The position numbers and the translations under genes were made by a program. The notes beneath the pieces are model-generated. The model worked only from the letters and a program-made list of their open reading frames with translations. It did not search any database and was not told the DNA's origin. Below are positions 5,965 to 15,050 of a DNA stretch of 64,000 nucleotides, one piece after another. This stretch comes from Pyrinomonadaceae bacterium (lineage in GTDB: Bacteria > Acidobacteriota > Blastocatellia > Pyrinomonadales > Pyrinomonadaceae): contig JAVEDP010000008.1 in assembly GCA_030841085.1 (NCBI GenBank), forward strand, positions 1 to 64,000, given 5' to 3'. Positions within the stretch are counted from its first letter, which is position 1. Each line of letters starts with the position of its first letter.

Positions 5965-6819
5965 CTATACGATCGAAACGAGGGTTGCGCTCAACTCCAG
6001 ATCTGTGTGGCCCACCGCCAGATCGAGTTCTGCCTCGACGTCGCCGATTCCCTGCCGCAATTTCTTGAAGTCGAACAGTTCATGGTCCAACAACTGTGAC
6101 GGCTTGACGTTTCCCATGGCCGTCAACATCGAACTGCGAATGTGTGGAATCTCGTCTTCAAGTTCCGTGATTAATCGCTTGATGCGCGCGCGCTTAAGAT
6201 TGGGTTGCGAGCCGCAGAGGTCACAAGGAATGATCGGAAACTGTTGCGCCGCGGCATACGCAGCGATGTCAGACTCGCGGCAATAGGCCAGCGGCCGGAT
6301 TACTGTGTTGCGCCCGTCGTTGGAACGCAACACGGGCGGCATCGCTTTCAACGAGCCGACAAAGAAAAGGTTTAATAAAAAAGTGGTGATGATGTCATCG
6401 GCATGATGGCCCAGCGCGATTTTGTTGCAGCCTTCTTCCACGGCGATGTTGTAGAGAATCCCGCGCCGCAGCCGCGAGCAGACGGAACAGTACGTCTTAC
6501 CTTCCGGCACGAGCCGCTTAACGATTGAGTAGGTGTCACGTTCGAGGATGCGAAAAGGCACCCCACGCGTCTCGAGATATTTGGGCAAGACGCCGGCAGG
6601 AAAGCCGGGCTGCTTCTGGTCCAAATTGACCGCGAGCAGATCAAAATCGACAGGCGCCCGGAGCTGCACATCCAGTAACAGATCGAGCAGCGTGTAGCTG
6701 TCCTTGCCTCCCGACAAACAGACCATCACGCGATCGCCATTTTGAATCATGGCGAAATCGGCGATTGCCCGACCCATGCCGCGCAGCAAATTGTTTTTTG
6801 TTTTACTTTCCATAACCAA
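5965..6819 (-). CDS. ttcA: tRNA 2-thiocytidine(32) synthetase TtcA
   Basis: The 284-residue protein has the PP-loop SGGKDS at 36-41, a CSVC pair near residue 115, the [10 protein letters not shown] segment and a second CDLC pair near 205. That is the order typical of TtcA, which activates C32 of certain tRNAs and thiolates it using an iron-sulfur cluster held by such cysteines (family knowledge). The ATG at 6819 is used; M3 at 6813 is an alternative. It is monocistronic as far as can be seen. Several tRNAs of the array at 1-2.8 kb carry C32. Confidence 0.9.
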   Translation of the reverse strand: MVMESKTKNNLLRGMGRAIADFAMIQNGDRVMVCLSGGKDSYTLLDLLLDVQLRAPVDFDLLAVNLDQKQPGFPAGVLPKYLETRGVPFRILERDTYSIVKRLVPEGKTYCSVCSRLRRGILYNIAVEEGCNKIALGHHADDIITTFLLNLFFVGSLKAMPPVLRSNDGRNTVIRPLAYCRESDIAAYAAAQQFPIIPCDLCGSQPNLKRARIKRLITELEDEIPHIRSSMLTAMGNVKPSQLLDHELFDFKKLRQGIGDVEAELDLAVGHTDLELSATLVSIV

Positions 6820-7148
6820 GCTAAAGGTAACATTCGTTGTTCCGAAACGTTCTCAGAATGCCACGTCCAGTTTATAACTTACAAATATAGCGAGCGCTTT
6901 TGCCGGTGCTTCAATCGATTTGCTTAGATACGGCAATCGCTCTCGGGTCTACGCGCTTCGATCAGTAAAATCCTTCCCGCTTATTAACGCTTCGTCTCGG
7001 TTCGCTTTGCTTGTAGTTTCGGTTCGGCATGTGATACTTTGCCTGCCATTCAAGGTGGTTTCAAATTTCGCTCCCGACATTTAGAATCCAAGCGGTTTAG
7101 AACGGTTCAATCCTCGCCCGAATTGAAGTTCTTAACGAAGAGTGACCT
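6820..7148. other. Intergenic gap without recognised features
   Basis: This 329-base gap separates divergent ttcA and the first bactofilin gene, so it must hold promoters for both. I see no convincing sigma-70 boxes, RNA motif, palindrome or coding frame. Confidence 0.5.
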
Positions 7149-7772
7149 ATGCTCGAAGTTGAGCGAACGCACGATAGTAAATCTGGGCAGCGTGGGACTG
7201 CCACAGCGCGAGCGTTGTATCGGCAAACGCCCGCGGTTTCTCGCTCCGTTTCTGCCGAAGCAAACTTAAACTCGCCAGCCTCTCCCGTCACTGCGAATGG
7301 TTCTGCGCCTCGAATGTCGCCGGTGGACAGCGGAAGATTTCAAACCAGAACGCCAGTGATTACCGGCGAAGTGAACTACAAGGGCATGCTGCCAATAGAT
7401 GGCGTTATTACCGGTCAACTCGGTGGCAGCGGCGGCAGCCTGGCAATCAGGCAAAAGTCAGGGATCTTCTCAACTGGTCCCGAGCTGTCGGGCGAAATCA
7501 GCTTTCGCGACGCAGTGCGAGTGAACGGCCATATAGCCGGCACTGTCTACTCCGAACGCGGCACCTTAATGGTCGATGACACAGCGCGCGTTGATGCCAA
7601 CATCGAGGTGGCGGTCGCAGTGATCAATGGAACGATCAATGGCGATATCGTCGCGCATCAAAGAGTTGAGATTGGACCAGGTGCAAAAATTTACGGCAAT
7701 ATTTGGACGCGCTCGATTGCCATCAAGGATGGCGCGGAATTCGAGGGTGTCTGCACGATGATCGAAAACTAG
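7149..7772 (+). CDS. Bactofilin family protein (first of three)
   Basis: The 207-residue protein has a disordered, Ser/Pro-rich N terminus (1-75) followed by a bactofilin beta-helix. The helix shows the regular short repeats RVNGHIAGTV, TARVDANIEV, GTINGDIVAHQRVE and AKIYGNIWTRS. Bactofilins polymerise without nucleotides into filaments that shape the cell or anchor other proteins. The end EGVCTMIEN is typical. It starts a set of three bactofilin genes on the same strand; 72 bases separate it from the second. Confidence 0.92.
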   Translation: MLEVERTHDSKSGQRGTATARALYRQTPAVSRSVSAEANLNSPASPVTANGSAPRMSPVDSGRFQTRTPVITGEVNYKGMLPIDGVITGQLGGSGGSLAIRQKSGIFSTGPELSGEISFRDAVRVNGHIAGTVYSERGTLMVDDTARVDANIEVAVAVINGTINGDIVAHQRVEIGPGAKIYGNIWTRSIAIKDGAEFEGVCTMIEN

Positions 7773-7844
7773 GCAATTAATACGAAGAGACCTTTTTTGG
7801 TTTCTTGAGTAATTCTAGCTGGTGGGGGCTAAGGGCAAGACCAA

Positions 7845-8450
7845 ATGAGCGCTCTTCTGGAACGTGACCTGGTGGGTGACGAGGTCACCGATTTATGCGA
7901 CGCGGTATTTGATCCCGCTACTTTTTTTGATCGCTGGCTCGCGGACGTCGCAGCCGGCAATAGTCAGCCTGCCGCCGAACTCCCTTTAACAAACGACGAC
8001 GTGGATCAGGAATTTTTTGTCGAGTCGCGTATTGGCTCAAACTGCGACTTGAATTTCGAGGGGGTGCTGCACTTTGACGGTTATTCCCTCGGAAATGTCC
8101 TTTCGCCAGGCGGCACATTGGTGTTGACCAGGCGCGGCCGGATCGAGGCGGATATCGACGTCGGCACAGCGATAATTTGCGGCGCCGTCACCGGAAATAT
8201 CACCGCCAGCGAACGCGTGGTGCTGGAAAGCGACGCCCGGGTAAAGGGACAAATATTTACCCGCAGCTTGTCGATGCATTTAGGTGCGATTTTGGATGGC
8301 GATTGTCTTCTTTCAAGCACGAGCGACGCGACTCAGACGGAGTCCAGCCCGATATTACCGGTGGAAGATGCCCGGCTAGCAGCGGATCTGTCAGTCGTGT
8401 GGGCGGATGAACCCGCCGAGGAACTCGAAGAGTTTTTGCTTAGTGCTTAA
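7845..8450 (+). CDS. Divergent bactofilin-like protein (second of three)
   Basis: The 201-residue protein carries the beta-helix repeats in diverged form (LHFDGYSLGNVLSPGGTLVL, GRIEADIDVGTAIICGAVTG, ARVKGQIFTRSL). It has an acidic N terminus and an acidic tail ending EELEEFLLSA. Compared with its neighbours, fewer of the usual glycines and asparagines remain, so its filament surface is probably different. The N-terminal 65 residues look helical rather than disordered. Its position between two canonical bactofilins suggests co-assembly. Confidence 0.8.
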   Translation: MSALLERDLVGDEVTDLCDAVFDPATFFDRWLADVAAGNSQPAAELPLTNDDVDQEFFVESRIGSNCDLNFEGVLHFDGYSLGNVLSPGGTLVLTRRGRIEADIDVGTAIICGAVTGNITASERVVLESDARVKGQIFTRSLSMHLGAILDGDCLLSSTSDATQTESSPILPVEDARLAADLSVVWADEPAEELEEFLLSA

Positions 8451-8688
8451 GCGTCCTGACGCTCTTTGAGCCAATGACGACTCTTGAGCGATTACATTTT
8501 GATTGCAAAGCTAGACACCCGAAGAGTTGTTTGTCTATTATGTTCTTCCCCGCTTCTGGGCGGTTGACCAATCAGAGCCAGTCACGCAGGACTGGATAAT
8601 TCCACAACACTAGACACGCGCGTCGTTTTGTTACTGCCAACGTCCCGATGGTGACGAACCTGCGCCCCCAAATTACGGAGGTTTACTG

Positions 8689-9363
8689 ATGCTTAGGATA
8701 GGAAAGAGTCCGAAAGACACGGCCGACCACGAAAGTCCCGCCGAAAAACACGACGTTTCAAACTATAGTGCTGCCCCCAGAACGTTCCCCTCTTACCAGA
8801 CGCCACCCGCACCGGAAGCAAAACCACAATCTGAACCTGCTTCTATGGCGCCGCGAGCATTGACGGAAAGCGAATCACTTGCGCGCGAGATCAAGGAAGG
8901 CAATCTTAGCGGTTTTGTCGGCAGCGGCACGCTGGTTACTGGAGAAGCCAATTTCAAAGCGTTAATGCGCGTTGATGGTCATCTGTCCGGACGAATCACG
9001 TCGAGCAGCGGCACCCTGATCGTCGGCGCCAATGGCAAGGTCGATGCGAACATCGAAGTCGCGATCGCCGTGATCCATGGCACCGTGAATGGCGATATTA
9101 TTGCCACGCAACGTTTGGAGCTCGGCCGTGCAGCGAAACTGAATGGCAACATCCAGACACCTTCGCTGGTGATTGAGCAGGGCGCGTTGTTTGAAGGCAG
9201 CTGCAAGATGATCAAGATGAACGCCGGCGCCAGCAAGACAAAGTTGGACGGACGCGATGTGCAGCCGCTGGATACGAGCAGCATGAAATCCATTGCCGCC
9301 GATTCAAACAATGAACAAGCCAAGATCGCGAATATGTCGAGCGCCTCGAGCGTCGCCAGCTAA
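8689..9363 (+). CDS. Bactofilin family protein (third of three)
   Basis: The 224-residue protein has a Pro/Ser-rich N terminus (about 1-75), a canonical bactofilin core (LMRVDGHLSGRITSSSGTLI, GKVDANIEVAIAVIHGTVNG, AKLNGNIQTPS) and a low-complexity tail of about 50 residues rich in Ser, Ala and Lys. A GGAGG at 8679-8683 precedes the ATG by about five bases. It closely resembles the first bactofilin of the set. A 238-base gap from the second gene could allow separate expression. A strong terminator follows at 9390. Confidence 0.93.
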   Translation: MLRIGKSPKDTADHESPAEKHDVSNYSAAPRTFPSYQTPPAPEAKPQSEPASMAPRALTESESLAREIKEGNLSGFVGSGTLVTGEANFKALMRVDGHLSGRITSSSGTLIVGANGKVDANIEVAIAVIHGTVNGDIIATQRLELGRAAKLNGNIQTPSLVIEQGALFEGSCKMIKMNAGASKTKLDGRDVQPLDTSSMKSIAADSNNEQAKIANMSSASSVAS

Positions 9364-9389
9364 GACCGATCACAATTGAAAGTTTTGTC

Positions 9390-9432
9390 AGGCGCTTCGC
9401 CCGTAAGAACGGCGAGGCGCCTTTTGTTTTTT
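9390..9432 (+). terminator. Rho-independent terminator after the bactofilin genes
   Basis: AGGCGC-tt-CGCC pairs with GGCG-a-GGCGCCT and is followed by TTTTGTTTTTT. It lies 27 bases after the stop of the third bactofilin gene. Confidence 0.85.
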
Positions 9433-9597
9433 AGCCACTTGACGGTCCGGTGTAATGCAGTTTGAGTCAGAGGCCTTACAATGGCAACGGAGAGTGCGCG
9501 TTAGATTTCCAGTGTTGTGGGATCAAACTTCTTCATTGTTTTTTATTAATTCCCCCCGCCGCCAGATCACAACAAATAAAGTCCACTTCAATTATGC

Positions 9598-9732
9598 TCA
9601 GTTGGGAAGGGTGGCTTGCCCCCGCTCTTACTCTTGGAACCATTCGTCAGTATTCCCACACTGAGCGGGGCAAGCTCCGGGGTCCCCAGTGGGGCAGCCC
9701 CACTGGGGTGGAAGACACCCTTCCCAACCTGA
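9598..9732. repeat. Palindromic repeat, GTTGGGAAG...GCCCCCGCTC family (second copy)
   Basis: The left arm (GTTGGGAAGGGTGGCTTGCC at 9600) and right arm (ending CCCTTCCCAACCTG near 9731) are reverse complements. A nested hairpin CCCCAGTGGGGCAGCCCCACTGGGG lies in the right half. The rest of the 551-base gap 9364-9914, apart from the terminator, shows nothing recognisable. Confidence 0.75.
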
Positions 9733-9914
9733 AAATTTATGTTACTTGAATGGTCACCCTAACCCAGCATTACCATCTGCGGTTAACTGGTGGGTGCCGC
9801 GATTGCCGATTGTCGATTGCTCCCGGAACTGGCGATTAGCTTGACACGAACGCACTGCCTCGCCGATACATAGAAAGTAATCCCCAATTCAGAGGAACTG
9901 TCCCACAATCGACG

Positions 9915-12152
9915 ATGAATGCTTTCTTCTTTTGCAAAACACTCTGCGCGCGCTGGGTCTCAATTTCTTTGTTAACCATGTGTGTGCTACTGCTCGTTTC
10001 ACCTGGCGCGTTTGCGCAAAAACGGCAGCAAATACTTCACAATCCTACTTCCGGCGATCCGGTGCCCAAGCTTTTACTTCTGCGCATCATTCGCGCGGAA
10101 GACGAGCGACGTTGGGACAATGATTTGCGGGATTTGTTCCGCGCCCGTAATGCGAACGTGCGCAGCCGCGCCGCGCTTGCTGCCGGCCGAATCGGTAACG
10201 AAGCTACGATTGCCGATTTGATCGAACTACTGCGACACGATGATGAAACTGAAGTGCGTGCGATGGCAGCATTTGCACTCGGTGAAATCGAATCGCCGTT
10301 GGGAGCCGATGCGCTGTTGGCAACTTTGAAAGAAACGCGGGAAGAGATATTGCGCGCGCGGGCCGTGGAAGCCTTGGGGAAAATAGCGGGGGCATTGCCA
10401 AAAGAACAAGAGGCGCGGAGTAAGGAATTGGGCGACGCAATTCTTGGCGTATTGAACTTTGAAGCGCGGCGCCGGTCCGCTCCGGACCGTTTGACGATAC
10501 TGCTCGGCCTGACTGCCGCGTTGCGTGCTAAACCGGCAAACGCCGGCCCTGTCATTGCTGAATTTCTAACTTATTCAGATCCGCGCATCCGCGCCGATGC
10601 CGCAAACGCGCTGGCACGCTTGAAACTAAAAGATGGCAACGATCAACTGCGCAAACTTCTGACCAGCGATCCGGATCCAATCGTGCGCGCGAATGCCGCG
10701 CGCGTGCTGGGCACAACTGAAGACAAAGCTTCATTTGATCCGTTGCTTGATCGCGCGCTCAAGGACAACGACTTACGCGTACGTGTCAGCGCCATTCGCG
10801 CGCTGGGGTTGCTGAAAGATCCCCGCGCCGCTGGAGGATCGAGCACTTGGAGAAGCCTTCTGATGGAGCTGCACCCGACGCGAGACAACGAAATTCTGGA
10901 ATGGGCGGCAGCGCTCGGGACGATTCTTCAAGGTGCCCAAGATAACAAAAATCTGGACTGGCTTGGACGCGTACGCGATCGCTTCAACAAGGCGGCTCCC
11001 CAGGCAGAGATTGCCTACGCGCGTGTATCTCCTGAAAAGTATCTTGCTGAGTTGGGAAGCGGCAAGATCGCGCGGCAAAACGTTCAGAAAACTCTACTGC
11101 TCAACTGGCGAGTGGGATCAAGCCTAGCTCAAGGGCTCGGTGAAGTTGCCACCCTGCCAGACTCAAACAAAGACAAAAAACGTCTGATTACACAGGCCGA
11201 GGAACTCTTGGGCAATATGCTCGACTATCGCAACTCGGGCCTGACCATCAACACGCTCGTCGCTGTTCATTCTGAATACGCGGTTCCTGATGTGCTTCGC
11301 GCGTTTGCGGCTTTCAAGCCGAATGATCTCGCGAAAGTTTTGAGGAACCATCTAAAAGAGTCGGACGTGGTCATTCGTGGCACAGCCGCCGAATTGTTGG
11401 GCGAACTTCCACCCGACGAAACAAATGCGCGCGCGCTAATAGATGCTTTGCCGGTGGCACTGGCTGATAGGCAACTAAACGACGCGGCACTTTCAATTCT
11501 CGATGCGCTTGCCAAGCAAAAAACCACGAAAGCAAATGAAGCGATCAAGACTGCGCTTGATTCCAGCGATCATCTCGTTCGGCGTCGCGCGGTGGCGCTG
11601 CTAAAAGCGAATGGCGTTGGAGATTTCTCAGCGCGCATCGGCACCGTCAAGGCGACCAATACAGCAGCGGATTATGAACGCGCCATCGCTCGTATCGGTA
11701 AACAAGTGCGCGCGGTTGTCGCAACTTCGCGCGGCTCGTTCACAATTGAATTTCTTCCTGAATCCGCGCCGCTGACAGTCGACAATTTCGTTCAGCTTGC
11801 CAAACGAAATTACTTCAACGGCTTTACAGTCCATCGTGTCGTTCCCAACTTCGTTATCCAGGATGGCGATCCGCGCGGCGATGGCAATGGCGGTCCCGGC
11901 TATCAGATTCGTTGTGAGATAAATGAAGTACCTTACGAACGCGGCGCGATTGGCATGGCGCTTTCGGGAAAAGACACCGGCGGATCGCAATGGTTCGTGA
12001 CGCATTCGCCGCAACCGCATTTGGACGGCGGCTACACCGTCTTCGGCAATGTCATTTCAGGAATGGATGTCGTCGACAACATCGCGCGCGGCGATGTCAT
12101 TCGATCCGTTTCAATAACGGAAAAAACGATCCGGGCCAATCGCAAACCGTGA
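9915..12152 (+). CDS. Exported HEAT-repeat protein fused to a cyclophilin peptidyl-prolyl isomerase
   Basis: The 745-residue protein begins with a signal peptide (hydrophobic 17-33, ending GAFAQ). About 70-560 consists of HEAT-like helical repeats (RSRAALAAGRIGNEATIADL, EVRAMAAFALGEIESPLGAD, IVRANAARVLG). The last 150 residues form a cyclophilin with HRVVPNFVIQDGD, SGKDTGGSQWFVT and GYTVFG, so the catalytic Arg and the Phe/Gln binding residues are present. It would isomerise proline bonds outside the cytoplasm, with the HEAT solenoid as a client or partner platform. It stands alone between two palindromic repeat regions. Confidence 0.9.
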   Translation: MNAFFFCKTLCARWVSISLLTMCVLLLVSPGAFAQKRQQILHNPTSGDPVPKLLLLRIIRAEDERRWDNDLRDLFRARNANVRSRAALAAGRIGNEATIADLIELLRHDDETEVRAMAAFALGEIESPLGADALLATLKETREEILRARAVEALGKIAGALPKEQEARSKELGDAILGVLNFEARRRSAPDRLTILLGLTAALRAKPANAGPVIAEFLTYSDPRIRADAANALARLKLKDGNDQLRKLLTSDPDPIVRANAARVLGTTEDKASFDPLLDRALKDNDLRVRVSAIRALGLLKDPRAAGGSSTWRSLLMELHPTRDNEILEWAAALGTILQGAQDNKNLDWLGRVRDRFNKAAPQAEIAYARVSPEKYLAELGSGKIARQNVQKTLLLNWRVGSSLAQGLGEVATLPDSNKDKKRLITQAEELLGNMLDYRNSGLTINTLVAVHSEYAVPDVLRAFAAFKPNDLAKVLRNHLKESDVVIRGTAAELLGELPPDETNARALIDALPVALADRQLNDAALSILDALAKQKTTKANEAIKTALDSSDHLVRRRAVALLKANGVGDFSARIGTVKATNTAADYERAIARIGKQVRAVVATSRGSFTIEFLPESAPLTVDNFVQLAKRNYFNGFTVHRVVPNFVIQDGDPRGDGNGGPGYQIRCEINEVPYERGAIGMALSGKDTGGSQWFVTHSPQPHLDGGYTVFGNVISGMDVVDNIARGDVIRSVSITEKTIRANRKP

Positions 12153-12174
12153 TTGACCCGCTAAGTTGAAAGTA

Positions 12175-12505
12175 GCACAGACTAAAGGAGTCCCTGAATT
12201 AGTTGCTGAAAAGTTTGCACTGAGCCCGCGAAGCGCGGCGATAGCATAAAGCCTGGGGTGGAGCGCAGCGAAACCCCAGGTTCGTTCAAGCAAAAAAGGA
12301 CGAGCCCACGAAGTGGGCGGCAGTCGTTCTATTACAGGTAAATCGCAGGTTTTGCGCTATCGCACGCTCCGCGCGCTTGGGAACTTTTAACTATCGTCGT
12401 CCCCTGGGGTTCCGCTCCGCTCCACCCCAGGCTTTATGCTATCGCCGCGCTTCGCGGGCTCAATACAAATTGTTCATTGCCTTATGAGAGATTCCTTTAG
12501 TCTTT
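12175..12505. repeat. Large nested palindrome between two genes
   Basis: Nested arms match inward: AGACTAAAGGAGTC near 12178 with GATTCCTTTAGTCT near 12490, then GAGCCCGCGAAGCGCGGCGA at about 12222 with its complement ending near 12462, including CATAAAGCCTGGGGTGGAGC against GCTCCACCCCAGGCTTTATG. The centre has a further hairpin on either side of about 12310. At about 330 bases it is the longest element of its kind here and fills most of the gap 12153-12552. Confidence 0.85.
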
Positions 12506-12552
12506 GATGTAGTCGCCCGGCACAGCCTATAAAGTCTGTGCCACTAAAAATC

Positions 12553-14319
12553 GTGAAGCAAGTTCGTATCAAATTCGGGTTCGCGGTTACGTTGTTCTTT
12601 CCGTGTCTGTTGCTCGCCGGCGCCGCGCTGCCACAAACTCAAACCGCCGAGCAAAGACGTCTCACTCATCACTATCAGATTGAGCTAAAGCTCGATTTCG
12701 AGGCGCGCTCGTACAGCGGCTGGGAAAGTGTGCGCTGGATAAATCGCGACGATCACTCAGCTTCAGTTGTTTACTTTCATCTGTATTCCAACTTGCGCGT
12801 GATGAATAATGCGCCGCCGTCCGACACCGGACCATCTTTTATGGAGGACGACGAGCCGCGGCTGGAAATCACTGAGGTGCGCTCGGCGGCCGCCGGCCCA
12901 GTGCTGAACTACTCACTCGAAGAACAGGGCACGTTGTTGCGCGTGAACGTTCGTGAGCCGGTTGCCGCCGGTGCATCGACGGAAATTTTCATCAGCTTCA
13001 AAGGCAGCGTTCCGGAAATTGATGCCGAAGAAACCGGCTTAACAACGCACGTGGTGAAGCAGGTCAGCGCAGCATTGCGCGCCGAGCGCGAAGTCCGGCG
13101 CGCGCGCGATCTTAACTTTCGCTGTCGCGGCGTGATGCTGCTCGGCACAGCCTATCCCGTCCTGGCGGTGCATGACGGCGCCGATTGGCAACGCAAAGTC
13201 GATCCCGGAATCGGCGACCTCATCTTCAATGAAGCTGCAGACTACGACGTCTCCATACAAGCAGCGTCTGGAATTGCTGTTTTCACTTCCGGCGAAGAAA
13301 CAGGACCGACTGGCGAAGGTGCATTCTCGGGAAAAGCGTTGCGCGACTTTGCCATACTCGCTGGTCCGAATCTGCGCTTCGAGCAACAAAAGGTCGGCGA
13401 TATCACCTTGCGTTCAATCTTTCTTCCCGAGCACGAGCGCATCGGCAAACGCGTGCTCGCAAACGCGGCCGAAGCTTTGCGAATCTTCCGCTCCAAATTT
13501 GGCCCCCTGCCATTGAAGACGATCAGCATCGCCGAAGCGCCGCTGGTTGCAGGGCTGGGGAGCACTGAGTTTGCCGGCCTGGATGTAATCGCCAGCGCCT
13601 TTTATGTTGATTTCGACTCGCCGAGCGTGCGCAACCTGCCGGAAATTATTCGCGAACAGCGTCCGGCGGTCGAGCAGAGTTTGGAATGGAGCGTGGCCCA
13701 TCTGATCAGTCATCAATGGTGGGGCGGTGTGGTCGGCAACAACCCGGCGCGCGAACCGGTGTTGGATGAATCAATGGCCGGTTGGTCGGCGCTGCTGTAT
13801 TTCCGCGAGCTCTATGGCGAGCAAAAGGCTGCGGCCGTGCTCGAAGACCAATTGCGCGGCGTCTATCGTTTGTATCGGACCTTCGGCGGGGCCGATATGA
13901 ATGCCGATCGACCGTCGCGAGATTATCAAAATAGTTTTCAATACTCGGCCGTGGTCACGGCAAAAGGCGCGCTGATGTTTCTGCAGTTGCAGCGCTTGCT
14001 GGGCGAAGAAAAGTTACTGAAGGCTTTACGAAACTACTACCAGGCGAATCGAGGCGAGATTGCCGAGCTCGATGACTTACGCGGCGCGATTATGGCGGAG
14101 ACTTCGATCGAACAAAGACGAACGGTGGCGCGTACTCTCACTCGCTGGCTTTCCAGCAAACGTGGCGACGAAGATATTTCGGGCCCGGATCAGGAACTGG
14201 CAAATTCGCTGGGGATGCCGGCCAAAGCAAACGCGCAACGCGGGAACGATCGGAATGCCTTAAGCGCTTTTGCTCGCGTCGGCAAATTCTTTTGGCAACA
14301 AATGACGCGGATACGTTAA
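12553..14319 (+). CDS. M1-family peptidase homologue lacking the catalytic glutamate
   Basis: The protein of 588 residues from GTG 12553 starts with a signal sequence (FAVTLFFPCLLLAGAALPQ) and has the N-terminal beta domain and thermolysin-like domain of M1 aminopeptidases. The zinc site reads HLISHQWW at 383-390 with the third ligand E406 (DESMAGW). The two His and the distal Glu are kept, but the Glu of HExxH is Leu (L384). The GAMEN-like loop is GLGSTEFAGL. A GTG at 12538 is an alternative start but overlaps the preceding palindrome. It is likely a periplasmic pseudoenzyme that still binds zinc. Confidence 0.88.
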   Translation: MKQVRIKFGFAVTLFFPCLLLAGAALPQTQTAEQRRLTHHYQIELKLDFEARSYSGWESVRWINRDDHSASVVYFHLYSNLRVMNNAPPSDTGPSFMEDDEPRLEITEVRSAAAGPVLNYSLEEQGTLLRVNVREPVAAGASTEIFISFKGSVPEIDAEETGLTTHVVKQVSAALRAEREVRRARDLNFRCRGVMLLGTAYPVLAVHDGADWQRKVDPGIGDLIFNEAADYDVSIQAASGIAVFTSGEETGPTGEGAFSGKALRDFAILAGPNLRFEQQKVGDITLRSIFLPEHERIGKRVLANAAEALRIFRSKFGPLPLKTISIAEAPLVAGLGSTEFAGLDVIASAFYVDFDSPSVRNLPEIIREQRPAVEQSLEWSVAHLISHQWWGGVVGNNPAREPVLDESMAGWSALLYFRELYGEQKAAAVLEDQLRGVYRLYRTFGGADMNADRPSRDYQNSFQYSAVVTAKGALMFLQLQRLLGEEKLLKALRNYYQANRGEIAELDDLRGAIMAETSIEQRRTVARTLTRWLSSKRGDEDISGPDQELANSLGMPAKANAQRGNDRNALSAFARVGKFFWQQMTRIR

Positions 14320-14337
14320 GCGCTTGCGCTTTGGTCT

Positions 14338-14496
14338 TTGCGGCTTTGCCGCCTTCCGTGCGGAAAGGCTCTGCCTTTCCGGTGGTGGTTTATGTGTCTT
14401 GAGGCTATGCCTCAGAACCGAGGCGTAGCCTCTTTTGATTATGCATTGACGGAAAGGCAAAGCCTTTCCGCACAGAAGGCGGCAAAGCCGCGCGTC
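14338..14496. repeat. Palindrome with GCGGCTTTGCCGCCTTCCG arms
   Basis: Left (14340-14382) and right (14449-14493) arms are near-perfect reverse complements. In the centre a second hairpin pairs GAGGCTATGCCTC with GAGGCGTAGCCTC. It lies between the M1-like gene and the DUF4112 gene. Confidence 0.85.
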
Positions 14497-14520
14497 AGTC
14501 AAACACCTGACTCTATTAAT

Positions 14521-15048
14521 ATGAAACAATTCAAACGGGAAGGACGAGCGATCGAGCGCGCCGAGAGTTCTATCACAGTCGACCAGAACCTCGAACATCT
14601 TGCCTGGTTAATGGATGATCTGATCCGCATTCCCGGTTTGGGATGGCGCTTTGGCCTGGATGCATTGGTGGGTCTAATTCCAGGATTTGGCGATACGGCC
14701 ACGTCACTTGCGTCCTTCTACATTCTCGCGTCTGCCGTTCGCTATCGCGTTCCTAAAATCACTCTGCTGCGCATGGGCCTGAATATCGGCATCGATTATC
14801 TGGTTGGTTCGTTGCCGCTGGTGGGCGATCTTTTCGATGCCTGGTGGAAATCAAATCAAATGAACATCGCGCTGGTTCGGAAGCGCGCCACCGTTTCCGC
14901 AGAAGACGCTCGCAGTGGAAAATTGAGCGACTGGTTGTTTGTGGGCGTGATAATTGTATTGTTGGCGGGTTTGGCGTTGGCGGCGGCGGCCGTCAGCATT
15001 TACCTGCTCGTGATCGTTTTTCAGCAACTGGCAAGAGCGCTGGGTTGA
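14521..15048 (+). CDS. DUF4112 membrane protein
   Basis: The 175-residue protein starts at ATG 14521 (MKQFKREGRAIERAESS); an upstream in-frame extension would only translate the palindrome. The family signature is clear: LAWLMDDLIRIPGLGWRFGL, DALVGLIPGFGDTATSL and GNIGIDYLVGSLPLVGDLFD-like segments with the conserved P-G-x-GD pairs. A strong hydrophobic helix lies near the C terminus (GVIIVLLAGLALAAAAVSIY). The function of DUF4112 is not established. It converges with the redox operon on the other strand, with only two bases between stop codons. Confidence 0.9.
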   Translation: MKQFKREGRAIERAESSITVDQNLEHLAWLMDDLIRIPGLGWRFGLDALVGLIPGFGDTATSLASFYILASAVRYRVPKITLLRMGLNIGIDYLVGSLPLVGDLFDAWWKSNQMNIALVRKRATVSAEDARSGKLSDWLFVGVIIVLLAGLALAAAAVSIYLLVIVFQQLARALG

Positions 15049-15050
15049 GG

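Noticed and set aside
12538-12552. GTG at 12538 as start of the M1-like protein
   Set aside because: It lies on a repeat-derived AGTCTGTGCC sequence; GTG 12553 gives a cleaner signal peptide start. Neither has a strong ribosome site.
14338-14520. Extended N terminus of the DUF4112 protein
   Set aside because: The region is a palindrome; the family core begins at 14521.
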